From Methanolacinia petrolearia DSM 11571 (lineage in GTDB: Archaea; Halobacteriota; Methanomicrobia; Methanomicrobiales; Methanomicrobiaceae): a stretch of 64,000 nucleotides of DNA. This document shows positions 24,038 through 33,463 of this stretch, piece after piece. How positions within the stretch are numbered: the stretch's first letter is position 1; the number at the start of each line of letters is the position of its first letter. The position numbers were made by a program, and so were the translations under genes. The notes under the pieces were generated by a model. It saw nothing but the letters and a program-made list of their open reading frames with translations. It was not told the DNA's origin and did not search any database. The DNA is taken from the NCBI RefSeq assembly GCF_000147875.1, contig NC_014507.1, positions 2,728,001-2,792,000 of the forward strand. Reading direction: 5' to 3'.

Positions 24038-26326
24038 TTGAAATCGCCTTTTGAGATAATTGCCAATGTCATTAACAGGCATACTTTAATTGTTGCCGGT
24101 CTCGTCGTGGGGGTAATGCTTTTTGCACTATACGGTGCCTCGATGACGACAATGAAGACCGGTACCGACACTTACCTTTATACTGACGAGCCGGTCGGCT
24201 CGCTCCTGATTCACTACGAGGAAGAGTTCGGATCAGACTCGGTCATATTGATAATTGAAGGAAGCGACGTCACATCTCCGGCAGTAGTGAATTACCTGGA
24301 AGAACTTGAAGCAGACATTGCCGATGAACGGTATATCGCAAGTGTAACCGGTCTGCCAGATCTAATAAAAAGCGTAAATAACGGGGTGATCCCCCAGTCC
24401 CAGGCAGAAATAGATGCCTGCATCAGTTTATTACCCGAGGAATATTCTGAAATGGTTCTGCCTTCCGGGACGATGACACTCATGTCCGTACCTCTTGAAA
24501 CAGGCTACCCGGAGGATGCAGAAGAGAGCATCGTAAATACGATAAATTCAATTATTGAATCGTCAAATCCTCCCCCCGGAATTTCCGTATCGGCATCGGG
24601 CTCTCCGGCATTCAGTGTCGAGATGAAAGAGGACATGCAGAAGAACATGGGCACGCTCATTGGTCTTGCAATGCTCCTCATGATTGTTGCAATGGCACTG
24701 CTTTTCGGCCATGTAAGGTACAGGATGCTCCCCGTACTGATTGTATTCTGCGGGATAATATTGACATTCGGCGTTATGGGGCTGGCAGGGATAGCCCTGA
24801 CTTCAATAGTGATTGCCGCTTTCCCGGTACTTATCGGAATTGGAATAGATTACGCGATTCAGTTCCAGTCCAGGTTTGACGAAGAGCGGAGACGCTCTTC
24901 TATTACCGATGCGGTAAAGACAACTATTACAAGTTCGGGGCCTGCAATCCTCCTCGCGATGATTGCAACAGCCCTCGGATTCGCAGCTCTTTCTCTTCTT
25001 GCACCATCTCCGATGGTCTCCGATTTCGGAACTATCTGTATCGTAGGAATTGCCTGCTGTTACCTTTGCGCAATGATCATAGTACCGACTTTTGCAAAAC
25101 TGGTAAATTACACACCGAAGAATACGGGAAGCTCCTCCGATAATTCCGAATCCTGCGTCCTTGAATGGAAAGAGTGCAATGAAGCCGGCAAGGCTCATAA
25201 AAGTAGTAAAAATGTTTCATTCATGGAGAGGTACGATGAACTGCTGGGAAGGCTTGCGGAAAAGATTGCCAGACACCCGGGACCGATACTGATTATCTTC
25301 CTGATGGTCGCAATCGTCGGGTTCCAGCTCGATTCCAAGGTAATCATCGATACGGACGAAGATTCGATGGTGGACCAGAATATGCCCGCACTTATAACGA
25401 TGAACAAGGTTACAAGCGTTATGGGCTCCACGAGTACAATTACTGCATATGTGAAGGCGGATTCCATACTTGACTATAACACGCTCAAATGGATGGATGA
25501 TTTCGGGGAATATGCCGTTTCGAAGCATGACGATCTGACCGGCGCGACAAGCATTGCAACCTACATAAAATCCTACAACAACGGGGTAATCCCCTCCGAT
25601 AAAAAGACACTGGAAGATGTCTGGGAGAGCATCCCAGAGAGCACTAAAGAGAGCTATGTCAGCGGAAAAACCGAAGCCGTCATAGAATTCTCGATGGAGG
25701 ATATCTCAATTCCCGCAACCCAGGAGCTCATTGCCGATATGGAGGCTGATCTCAACTGGTATACGATGCACCCGGGGATGGATGTGACATTTACGGGCCA
25801 GATGTATATGTTCAGCGACCTGATCAACGGCATCAAAGATACCAAAAACCCGATGACTTATCTCGGTTTTGTCCTGATATTCATATTCCTGCTGCTTGTT
25901 TACAGGAAATATACAGCAATATCTCCTCTTGTGCCCATCGTGATGATCGTCGGATGGAACGGTCTGATAATGTACTCTCTCGGCCTCACATATTCCCTGC
26001 TTACGGCGACACTGGGGGCAATGACAATTGGTGTGGCCTCCGAATACACAATCCTGATTATGGAGAGGTTCGAGGAGGAAAGAGAGAAGGGTGTGGGAAC
26101 TTATGTAGCAATTCAGACCGCAATCCAGAAGATTGGAACTGCAATCTCAGTCTCAGGCCTTACAACGGTTTTCGGGTTTTCTGCCCTTCTGCTGGCGACA
26201 TCCCCGATTATCCAGAACTTCGGAACCGTTACAGTTATCACTGTAGGCTTCTCACTCGTTGGAGCAATAGTGGTAATGCCCGCCGTAATTACCATATTAG
26301 AAAGATTCAGGCCTAAAGAGGCCTGA
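24038..26326 (+). CDS. RND/MMPL superfamily exporter
   Basis: 762 residues with the duplicated layout of archaeal RND exporters: a first helix (about 17-35), an external loop, a five-helix block (about 205-345), then a second helix (about 410-430), a second loop and a final block (about 610-755). GIGIDYAIQFQSRFDEERRR and GVASEYTILIMERFEEEREK are the paired conserved motifs, with the Asp and Glu that carry protons. A TTG start with GGAG upstream is used. Substrates of archaeal members are unknown; lipids and hydrophobic compounds are typical for MMPL. It follows the small gene at 23586 and a paralogue is at 31009-33252. Confidence 0.9.
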   Translation: MKSPFEIIANVINRHTLIVAGLVVGVMLFALYGASMTTMKTGTDTYLYTDEPVGSLLIHYEEEFGSDSVILIIEGSDVTSPAVVNYLEELEADIADERYIASVTGLPDLIKSVNNGVIPQSQAEIDACISLLPEEYSEMVLPSGTMTLMSVPLETGYPEDAEESIVNTINSIIESSNPPPGISVSASGSPAFSVEMKEDMQKNMGTLIGLAMLLMIVAMALLFGHVRYRMLPVLIVFCGIILTFGVMGLAGIALTSIVIAAFPVLIGIGIDYAIQFQSRFDEERRRSSITDAVKTTITSSGPAILLAMIATALGFAALSLLAPSPMVSDFGTICIVGIACCYLCAMIIVPTFAKLVNYTPKNTGSSSDNSESCVLEWKECNEAGKAHKSSKNVSFMERYDELLGRLAEKIARHPGPILIIFLMVAIVGFQLDSKVIIDTDEDSMVDQNMPALITMNKVTSVMGSTSTITAYVKADSILDYNTLKWMDDFGEYAVSKHDDLTGATSIATYIKSYNNGVIPSDKKTLEDVWESIPESTKESYVSGKTEAVIEFSMEDISIPATQELIADMEADLNWYTMHPGMDVTFTGQMYMFSDLINGIKDTKNPMTYLGFVLIFIFLLLVYRKYTAISPLVPIVMIVGWNGLIMYSLGLTYSLLTATLGAMTIGVASEYTILIMERFEEEREKGVGTYVAIQTAIQKIGTAISVSGLTTVFGFSALLLATSPIIQNFGTVTVITVGFSLVGAIVVMPAVITILERFRPKEA

Positions 26327-26491
26327 TGCTCCTATTAAATTAAATCTGTCATCCAAATCCCAAAAACTCCATAATAACAATACTTTTTCAAGATCGCTGC
26401 CCGGCTGTTTTGCCGAAACATTATTTTACGGAAACTTATTATAGAACGCTGAAAAATAAACGATCCTTCAAAGGCTAGGGGGCGCTTCAGG

Positions 26492-28173
26492 ATGACACTC
26501 AGGAGAAAACTGCTAACTGCAGCCATAATAATTACATTTTTCACAATTCTGTCTGTTTCAATTATTACACAGTTCATATTCCTCGATCAGGTCAGGAACT
26601 TCAGGGGCTTGCAGGAATTATAAACGAACGGATCAGAAGTGAGGAGATTGCCGCAGCCGGTTGGTCGAACCGCGACGACACTTATGAATTCGTCCAGGAT
26701 GGAAATGAAGATTTTATCCGCTCGTCGCTTGGAAATCAAACATTTTTTTCGGGAAAAGTAAATATAATGCTCTTCCTGAATGAAAGCGGAGACGTCGTTT
26801 ACGGGCATGCCTTTGATCCGGACGACGATACTGTGACCGGGATTCCCGAAGACTTCAAAAAGAACCTGATCGACCACGGCATTCTCTACAACGACACATC
26901 AGACTTTGAATCATCGGCAGGCATTCTTGTTCTGAACGAATCCGTCATGCTCGTCTCAGCATATCCAATCCATACCGGCACCGGTGAAGGCCCGGCAAAG
27001 GGAGTCCTGATACGGGGCACATACATTGATCCGGAAGAAATGGCAGATGAAACAGGATCAAATGCCGTTTCGCTTACCATCGGAGGGACATCCGGTCACA
27101 CTGAGGGTAACGGTTATTCTCCCGTGGATGAGGGAATTGTATTCCACATCAAAGAAGGGAGTTTTCCTAGGAATCCAGGCAGAATTCATGCCGCCACAAC
27201 AACAGATGATCTTTACGGCGACCCTGTAGTGCTGGAAAGCGAGACGGAAAGGATCATGTATACACAGGGATTCACGGCCCTCGTCTATATTTTCTTTGCA
27301 ATAATCGTTATCACAATCATCTCTGCTGCATTTTACCTGATTGTCATCCGCAAATCCGTTTTCATGCAGCTTGAAAGACTCGGCAGGGATGCCGGTGAAA
27401 TTGCGGAGAACAAAGACCCCGGAAGTAGAATCGACTTTAAAGGCAACCCCGAATTCATGCAGCTCGCCGAATCCATCAATAAAATGCTGTGTTCGCTGGA
27501 GGATGCAACATGCGGGAAGATGGAGAGCGAAATGAAATACGGGGATCTCTTCGATTCGAGCCTTGACGATATAGTATTAACGGATCTCGAAGGCATGATC
27601 CTGGATGCAAATCCTGCATTTTTGAATATGAGCGGAATCGCCGAGGTCTTAAAAGAGAATTCGGATCGGTCTGTCTGCTTATTCGGTGTAATTGAAAAAG
27701 AATGCAATCCGGATGCCGTCGAAAAAATGCTGGATCTATGGGAAAAGGTAAATAAACCCTTTAAATTCGAGACAGGGATTCTGAATCTTAAAACGGGCAG
27801 TCTGCCTGTAGAAATAACATCCTGGCCGCTGAGTGATGAGAAAGGAATCATAAAGGGCCTGTGGTGGCTGGTCAGGGACATTAGTGAAAAGAGGGCAATC
27901 GAAGAGATCAGGAGCAATGCCATCTCCCGTATCGAGGACAATATCGAAAAGATGGCAATTCTCAATGACGAGATCAGAAATCCGCTTGCCATAATCGTGG
28001 GACTTGCAGAGATTAAGTGCGGGGCAGCATCGGAAGAGATCATCAGGCAGGTGGAAAAGATCGACCAGATAATCAATCTTTTAGACCGCGGATGGCTGAG
28101 TTCGAAGAAGGTCCACGAATTCCTGAAGAAGCAATATCTCCAGGACAAAGAGCTGAAAAAATCCCAAAAATAA
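26492..28173 (+). pseudogene. CHASE4-HAMP-PAS sensor, frameshifted near 26600
   Basis: The gene begins at the ATG at 26492 (TLRRKLLTAAIIITFF, then a first membrane helix and FIFLDQVRNF). It then shifts frame: homology resumes one frame away with IINERIRSEE and WSNRDDTYEFVQDGNEDF, which are CHASE4 motifs. The first frame stops at a TAA at 26621-26623. The region between helix 1 and NER is about nine residues shorter than I expect, so a small deletion is likelier than a one-base error. The rest is intact: CHASE4, helix near 27280-27350, HAMP, PAS, and a HisKA-like end LNDEIRNPLAIIVGL that lacks the His and the ATPase domain. The downstream frame is open from the ATG at 26767 (468 residues). Confidence 0.7.
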
Positions 28174-28185
28174 ATTTTTTAAGTC

Positions 28186-28201
28186 CCGGATCCGGTTTTT
28201 T
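28186..28201 (+). terminator. Hairpin and U-tract after the CHASE4 sensor
   Basis: CCGGATCCGG (28186-28195), fully self-complementary, is followed directly by six T residues. It lies just after the TAA of the sensor gene and looks like an intrinsic-type terminator. A 10-bp palindrome cannot close a hairpin over its centre fully, so only a 3-bp stem with a 4-base loop is expected; archaeal U-tracts may act without a stem. Confidence 0.4.
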
Positions 28202-28233
28202 CATAAGAATTATTTTGCATGTATTACGGTTTG

Positions 28234-28240
28234 CTATATA
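28234..28240 (+). promoter_or_regulatory. Putative promoter of the chemoreceptor-cheW operon
   Basis: GCTATATACG is the best TATA element in the 249-bp gap before the chemoreceptor gene. Transcription would begin near 28263, giving a leader of about 160 nt with a predicted long-range stem (28290-28364). Confidence 0.4.
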
Positions 28241-28289
28241 CGTTACTATTTTATTCTGAAACTGATGATAGAAAAAAACCCAACAAGGG

Positions 28290-28364
28290 TTGCCAAAGAA
28301 AACAGAACTGAAAGGTTGCCTCCATATGCCTGGGGGGGATGTATATCTGCCGAATCTTTGGTAA
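28290..28364 (+). ncRNA. Candidate structured 5' leader of chemoreceptor mRNA
   Basis: TTGCCAAAG (28290-28298) can pair with CTTTGGTAA (28356-28364) in a 9-bp stem with one G-U pair. It encloses 57 nt that contain a C-rich and a G-rich run (GCCTCC and TGGGGGGG) able to pair internally. It lies in the leader, about 60 nt before the ribosome site. It does not match a riboswitch class I know. It may be a cis-regulatory RNA, or a chance fold. Confidence 0.3.
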
Positions 28365-28421
28365 ATTTGAAATAAAGGCAGAAAAGGGCATCGACGCAGC
28401 CAGACATGGAGGAATAAAATA

Positions 28422-30446
28422 ATGTCAATCGAAGCATTTGAAAAAACAATTGAGAATGCCGTAGATAAAGGCATCTATGAAAAAATGGATCTATCGGGTC
28501 TTGAACCCGAATTCAGGCGATTGGGCGGGATGGTAAACAGTCTTCTCGAAAAGCTGGAAGAGTCGGGAGATGCTCTTTCAGCAGCCGGAGAACAGATGGC
28601 GGATTTTGCTTCAGGAAAATTTACCGTAAGTGATGGGGTAAGATCAAAATGTCCGTCTCCTGTTATTGAAAATGCGGATAATCTTGCAATGACCCTGAAC
28701 GCCTTCTGTTCGGCCGGGCGAAAAAAATGCGAAATACTCTCCGACGCAGATTTTTCGGCCAGAATTGAATCTTCGGAGTTCAAAGGGGGTTTTGCTGAAT
28801 TTACAGACGCTTTCAACAGGATACCGGAGAATTTCAGTGAGTCGTTCGGGCTTACACTGGATTACCTTGGAATGATTGCAGAAGGAAAGGTCCCGGATAA
28901 GATAGACAAAGGTCTAAACGGGGGATTCAGTGTTCTCAGGGATCACTTCAACGACTGCATCAACGGCCTTAACGGACTAAAAGAGGCTGAAAAAATTCTG
29001 AAGATGATGTCGGTCAACGATTACACCGATTCGTTCCATGGTGAATACAAGGGAGTCTATGGAGATATCGGAAAGGAGATCAACATTGTCCAGACGAGAC
29101 TGAAGACTGTCATAGACGTCTGTGTAAGGACAAGCAACGGGGATCTTTCAAAACTGGGCGAACTTGAACCGATCGGCAGGAGAAGCGAACATGACGAGCT
29201 TCTCCCCGCAATCATACTCATGATGAAGTCCGTCCAGAAGATTATCGACGAAATCGCCCTACTCAGCGAACACGTTGTCAACGGCAGTCTTGCCGAACGG
29301 ATCGATGTGAACGATCATAAGGGTGCATACAAAGATGTGGTGACAGGTGTCAACGAGGTCCTGAACGCTATCGTGACTCCGCTTAACGAGGCCATCCGGG
29401 TTTCAGACAGCCTTGCAACTGGTGATTTTTCAGAGAGATTCGACAACAGGATCAATACAAGAGGCGACCTCCAGAGATTCAGGGACGCAATCAACAATGT
29501 AGGAGTTTCAGTCTCCAGGGCCATCGATTCTGCAAACGACATCTCCAACCAGGTTGTAATAAGCTCAAACGAGGTCTCGAAAGGTGCCGACGAAGTCGCA
29601 AAGGCCTCTGAAGGAGTAGCAAACACCAGCCAGATCACAGCCAACCTTACAAAAGAACTGCTTGGAAAGATCGAGGAGATCAATCACCAGATTGCAGACC
29701 TTTCGGCATCTAACGAGGAGATCGCCAGCACTTCGCAAGAGGTCTTCAATGCAGCGAACGATGTCGTCGAGACAGGAAAGGAAGCACAGAATCTCGGAAA
29801 CGACGCCAACAAGAAGATGACGAATGTCGAAGTCATTGCCAAAGAGAGCGTCGTCGAGATCGAGGACCTTAAGGATAAGATCAAAGAAGTCTCAAACGTA
29901 GTCAAGGTCATAAACGATATCACCAGCCAGATCAACCTTCTTGCACTGAACGCGGCAATCGAAGCGGCCCGTGCAGGCGAACACGGACGTGGATTCGCGG
30001 TTGTTGCAGGCGAGGTTAAGAACCTTGCCGGGGAGGCCAGGACTGCGGCAGATTCCATAGGAAACGTCGTTTCGACGGTCCTGACCAGCAGCGAAAAGAC
30101 TGCAGTTGCAATCAAATCCGCGAACGAGGAGATAATCGAAGGTGTGGGGAGCGTGAACAATGCGATCGAAGCACTGAACACGATCATCAGGAATGCAAGC
30201 CAGGTTTCACATGACATAGGGGAGATCACCAAGGCTATCGAAGACCAGGCGAACATTGCAAACAACGTTGTCCGGATGGCAGATCAGGGCACTGTCATGA
30301 CGAATAAAGTGCAGAAAGAGGCTGAAGAACTCGCAGCTCTGGCAGAGGAGGCAAGTGCGTCGACAGAAGAGATCGGAAGCGCCATTCACGAGGTAAATGC
30401 GCTCTCCAATCAGCTCAAAGAAGAGATGAGCCATTTCAGGACATAA
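28422..30446 (+). CDS. Soluble methyl-accepting chemotaxis protein with HAMP-like repeats
   Basis: 674 residues with no membrane helix, so it is cytoplasmic. The N-terminal half contains repeated HAMP-like units, with phrases such as YLGMIAEGKVPDKIDK, VRTSNGDLSKLGELE and SLATGDFSERFDNR. The C-terminal half is a coiled-coil signalling domain. Its hairpin tip NLLALNAAIEAARAGEHGRG is the CheA/CheW-binding motif of chemoreceptors, followed by FAVVAGEVKNLAGEAR. A GGAGG site lies 9 nt before the ATG. It is followed by cheW. No cheA, cheY, cheB or cheR lies in the window, so the rest of the pathway is elsewhere or absent. Confidence 0.92.
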   Translation: MSIEAFEKTIENAVDKGIYEKMDLSGLEPEFRRLGGMVNSLLEKLEESGDALSAAGEQMADFASGKFTVSDGVRSKCPSPVIENADNLAMTLNAFCSAGRKKCEILSDADFSARIESSEFKGGFAEFTDAFNRIPENFSESFGLTLDYLGMIAEGKVPDKIDKGLNGGFSVLRDHFNDCINGLNGLKEAEKILKMMSVNDYTDSFHGEYKGVYGDIGKEINIVQTRLKTVIDVCVRTSNGDLSKLGELEPIGRRSEHDELLPAIILMMKSVQKIIDEIALLSEHVVNGSLAERIDVNDHKGAYKDVVTGVNEVLNAIVTPLNEAIRVSDSLATGDFSERFDNRINTRGDLQRFRDAINNVGVSVSRAIDSANDISNQVVISSNEVSKGADEVAKASEGVANTSQITANLTKELLGKIEEINHQIADLSASNEEIASTSQEVFNAANDVVETGKEAQNLGNDANKKMTNVEVIAKESVVEIEDLKDKIKEVSNVVKVINDITSQINLLALNAAIEAARAGEHGRGFAVVAGEVKNLAGEARTAADSIGNVVSTVLTSSEKTAVAIKSANEEIIEGVGSVNNAIEALNTIIRNASQVSHDIGEITKAIEDQANIANNVVRMADQGTVMTNKVQKEAEELAALAEEASASTEEIGSAIHEVNALSNQLKEEMSHFRT

Positions 30447-30468
30447 ACAAGCAGGAGATATGGTAAAT

Positions 30469-30951
30469 ATGGCAATAATCGATGTAGTCCAGTTCGAGAT
30501 CGGTGGAACAATGTACGCACTCGACATACAGCTTGCAAGGGAGATCGTGGAGATGATCCCGATAACTCCCATTCCACGGGCACCGCCCCACATTGCCGGG
30601 ATCATCAACCTGAGGGGCGAGATCACAAATATCCTGAACCTTAATTACCTCATGGGTCTTCAAATGAAAGACAACAAGGAAAACCAGAAGATCATCGTAC
30701 TTGTTCCGGAAGCTGCCGGCGGCTCGAATGTCGGCATGATCGTAGACGATGTCAGGAGTGTTCTCCAGATATCCGATGACAATATAGACCAGATGGATGC
30801 CTCGATGTCAAAGGAAACCTATGTCAAAGGCATTATCAAACTTGGAAACAATGAGAGCGAAAAGAAGGACCTCGTCATCTGGATCGATATTGCCAAAATC
30901 CTGTCCGACACACTGGGTACGGGCAGTTCCGGCGTGAATAGTCCCGGTTAA
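30469..30951 (+). CDS. cheW: Chemotaxis coupling protein CheW
   Basis: 160 residues. VVQFEIGGTMYALDIQLARE, PIPRAPPHIAGIINLRGEI and VGMIVDDVRSVLQI are the typical CheW motifs; CheW couples receptors to the CheA kinase. The ATG at 30469 is preferred over 30460, as the GGAGAT site is too close to the latter. The gene follows the chemoreceptor by 22 bp and is clearly its partner. Confidence 0.93.
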   Translation: MAIIDVVQFEIGGTMYALDIQLAREIVEMIPITPIPRAPPHIAGIINLRGEITNILNLNYLMGLQMKDNKENQKIIVLVPEAAGGSNVGMIVDDVRSVLQISDDNIDQMDASMSKETYVKGIIKLGNNESEKKDLVIWIDIAKILSDTLGTGSSGVNSPG

Positions 30952-31008
30952 TCCTTCAATGGGAACAATCCCTTTTTCCACTTTTTAACAGAGATCTGTG
31001 TATTGAGA

Positions 31009-33252
31009 TCAGACAACAATTTTCTTTCTCTCAAAACGGCCTTCTGCCTTTGCAAGAAGCACGAGGACTGCGGGCATTATCACTATCGCTCCAATAAGGG
31101 AGAATCCGACCGCTATTACCGTTGAAAGTCCGAACGAAGATACAATAGGGAATGAGGACAACATCAGCGCTGAAAACCCGCTCGCAGTCACCAGACCGGA
31201 TACAGTTACGGCAGAACCTATCTTCTTCACAGCCATCTCGATAGACCCTGTCCGGTCCCCGGATTTGTCATACTCTTCGGTATAACGCTCCATGATCAGG
31301 ATGGTATATTCGGACGCAACACCGATCGTCATCGAGCCGAGACAGGCGCTTATCGGATTGTATTCCATACCGAGAATCAGCATCGCGACGGTATTCCAGC
31401 CGACTATGCAGATGATCGGCACAATTGGCGTTGCAGCAACCACCCGCCTGTATGCGATCAGAAGAAACAGCAGGATCAGGATAAAACCTGTGAATGTCAT
31501 CCTGTCCTTGCTGTCCGCGATCATCGTTACAAGGTTGGTGTAGAGATCGAAGTCCCCGGTCGGAAAAAGGGCGATGGAAGGCGGAGGATCGAGCCACAAT
31601 ACGTCTGTCTCCACGGAATCCTTTAACTCACCCTGTTCATTCATAGTAAGGCTTATCGTCGAGAAAGAGACAATCCCCTCATCAGGTTCCTGGAGATACG
31701 GGGAGATCTTGTCATCCGGGATCGAGGCCAGTATCTCATCGAGATCCTCCTGGTTGTCCGGGATCTCCCCGTTGTTATATTCACTGATCACCGTAGCTAT
31801 GCTGTCGACGGATGTTACCTCCTGGTGAGCGGAGACAACGAAGTCCCCGAACCGTCCAATCCACTGCACCACTTCAACGGAAGACAAATCATCTCCCTTG
31901 ATATAGAACGGCATAGGCGTGACAGAACCTGCGACCGCTTCAACCTTGTCGAGCGAGAGCTGTGCCGGGAGATCTGCAGGAGCCATATCCTTTGTGCTTG
32001 TATCGATAGGGATCGTCGGATCGAGCGCTATGCCTGCATAGGCAATGGAGATCGATATGATCAGTATCGGAATGAACACCCGGATTATTCTTCTCGCCGC
32101 CTTTCCGAGGGCAAGATCGTAGCTGCGCATAAGGTTCTGCCCCGCCCCCTTTTCTTCAGTCTTGGGGACATAACCCGTAAGCGTGGCAATGGCAGGAAAG
32201 CCGAAGAGCGATGTCAGGTAGCTGCAGGAGACCCCGATAATTGCAACCAGCCCGAAGGTTCTTATCATCGGGATAGGCGTCAGAAGCATTGCAATGAATC
32301 CCATGGTCGTCGCGAGCATGGCAAGAAGAACAGCCGGTCCGGTATTAGATACGGTCTCCGAAAGTGCAGCCTGAACGGACAGGTCTTTGCGCCGCTCCTC
32401 GTCGAAACGGGCATGGAACTGGACCGCATAATCTATTCCGAGACCCAGGAGGATCGGAAGAGCGGCGATAGCACCGTTGTTCATGGGAATGCCGAATAAC
32501 CCCATCATTCCGAAGGTATAGACAAGACTGAACATCAGGAGAACAATCGGGAGGTACCAGTACCGCATATTGGAGAAGAGAATTGCAAGAACTATAAACA
32601 TCAGGATAAATGCACCGGCAACGAGCACCACGCCCGACATAACCATCTCGGTCTGCATCTCCACATTATACGGGGTGTTGCCGGTAATCTCTATGCTCAC
32701 GCCCGGAGGAAGGACGGCGCTGTCGACAATCGAGGTTACGCCCGGAAGAACGGTAGACGATACGTCTGTCGAAACACCTTCCTCAAGCATCACATATGCA
32801 AGAGCGGTTTCACTATCCGGGACCAGTTCGTTAACGGTATCTTCCGGGAGCATCGCAAGGTATTCGTCTATCAGCTCCTGGTCTCCCGGCAGAACACCCC
32901 CGTTCATCTCCTTCAAAACATCGGCGACCGATGTGGCGGACGAGATATAATTGAGTCTTTCGATCTGCTCCTCCATCACGAGGAGATCCTGCATCAACTC
33001 GTAATCCGTCGGGTTTGAGGTCTGGATAAGCAGAATGTAGGTATCGGAAACAAAATTGCTGTTGTATTGATCATAGATTATTCCTTTGGGGGTGGACTTG
33101 TCAAGGTACTGGTCCGACATCGACTGGGACTGGAGACCTGTCATGAAACACATGGCTAAAACGAAGATCACCAGCATTACGGCGACAATCGTTCTCGGGT
33201 GACGGTAGATTCCCCCTCCGATCTTCCCGTAAGCCGAGTTCAGCCTTCCCGT
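31009..33252 (-). CDS. RND/MMPL superfamily exporter, apparent ACG start
   Basis: Same two-block RND layout as the protein at 24038-26326, with GLGIDYAVQFHARFDEERRK and GVASEYTILIMERYTEEYDK as the conserved motifs. The first ATG (33177) lies within the first membrane helix, where it would remove about half of the helix and the N-terminal basic segment. Homologous sequence continues upstream in frame (GRLNSAYGKIGGGIYRHPRT), but there is no ATG, GTG or TTG before the coding signal fades. An ACG at 33250-33252 lies exactly 7 nt after GGAGG (33260-33264), which is the ideal distance. I take this as the start (747 residues). A frame error at the run of seven T on the coding strand (33253-33259) is the alternative. 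It is divergent from the COG1361 genes. Confidence 0.75.
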   Translation of the reverse strand, partial: TGRLNSAYGKIGGGIYRHPRTIVAVMLVIFVLAMCFMTGLQSQSMSDQYLDKSTPKGIIYDQYNSNFVSDTYILLIQTSNPTDYELMQDLLVMEEQIERLNYISSATSVADVLKEMNGGVLPGDQELIDEYLAMLPEDTVNELVPDSETALAYVMLEEGVSTDVSSTVLPGVTSIVDSAVLPPGVSIEITGNTPYNVEMQTEMVMSGVVLVAGAFILMFIVLAILFSNMRYWYLPIVLLMFSLVYTFGMMGLFGIPMNNGAIAALPILLGLGIDYAVQFHARFDEERRKDLSVQAALSETVSNTGPAVLLAMLATTMGFIAMLLTPIPMIRTFGLVAIIGVSCSYLTSLFGFPAIATLTGYVPKTEEKGAGQNLMRSYDLALGKAARRIIRVFIPILIISISIAYAGIALDPTIPIDTSTKDMAPADLPAQLSLDKVEAVAGSVTPMPFYIKGDDLSSVEVVQWIGRFGDFVVSAHQEVTSVDSIATVISEYNNGEIPDNQEDLDEILASIPDDKISPYLQEPDEGIVSFSTISLTMNEQGELKDSVETDVLWLDPPPSIALFPTGDFDLYTNLVTMIADSKDRMTFTGFILILLFLLIAYRRVVAATPIVPIICIVGWNTVAMLILGMEYNPISACLGSMTIGVASEYTILIMERYTEEYDKSGDRTGSIEMAVKKIGSAVTVSGLVTASGFSALMLSSFPIVSSFGLSTVIAVGFSLIGAIVIMPAVLVLLAKAEGRFERKKIVV

Positions 33253-33420
33253 AAAAAAACCTCCATGTATAATGCCCCGGATATTGGTTTTGATTCTGCC
33301 TTATGCAGAATTATCTCCATCCGGGGCATCGCTGAATAATGATTCTTGTTAGTACTATAAATGAATGTGGTTTTAAATACCCGGCACTTTACGGCCGTAA
33401 ACCATGGTTCTTTAAAATTG

Positions 33421-33428
33421 TTTATATG
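33421..33428 (+). promoter_or_regulatory. TATA box of COG1361 surface protein genes
   Basis: GTTTATATGCC lies about 40 bp upstream of the ATG at 33464. It would place the transcription start near 33450, giving a leader of about 15 nt. It faces away from the exporter gene. Confidence 0.45.
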
Positions 33429-33463
33429 CCATACCGACATAATTTCCAATCGGGATAGATATC

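Noticed and set aside
28290-28364. c-di-GMP (GEMM-type) riboswitch in the chemoreceptor leader
   Set aside because: The conserved cores I know for that class are not present, and it is not expected in archaea.
33240-33449. Open frame with ATG next to GGAGG upstream of the RND gene
   Set aside because: It ends with the ATG at 33266 and eight more codons and shows no protein character. The GGAGG fits the exporter frame.
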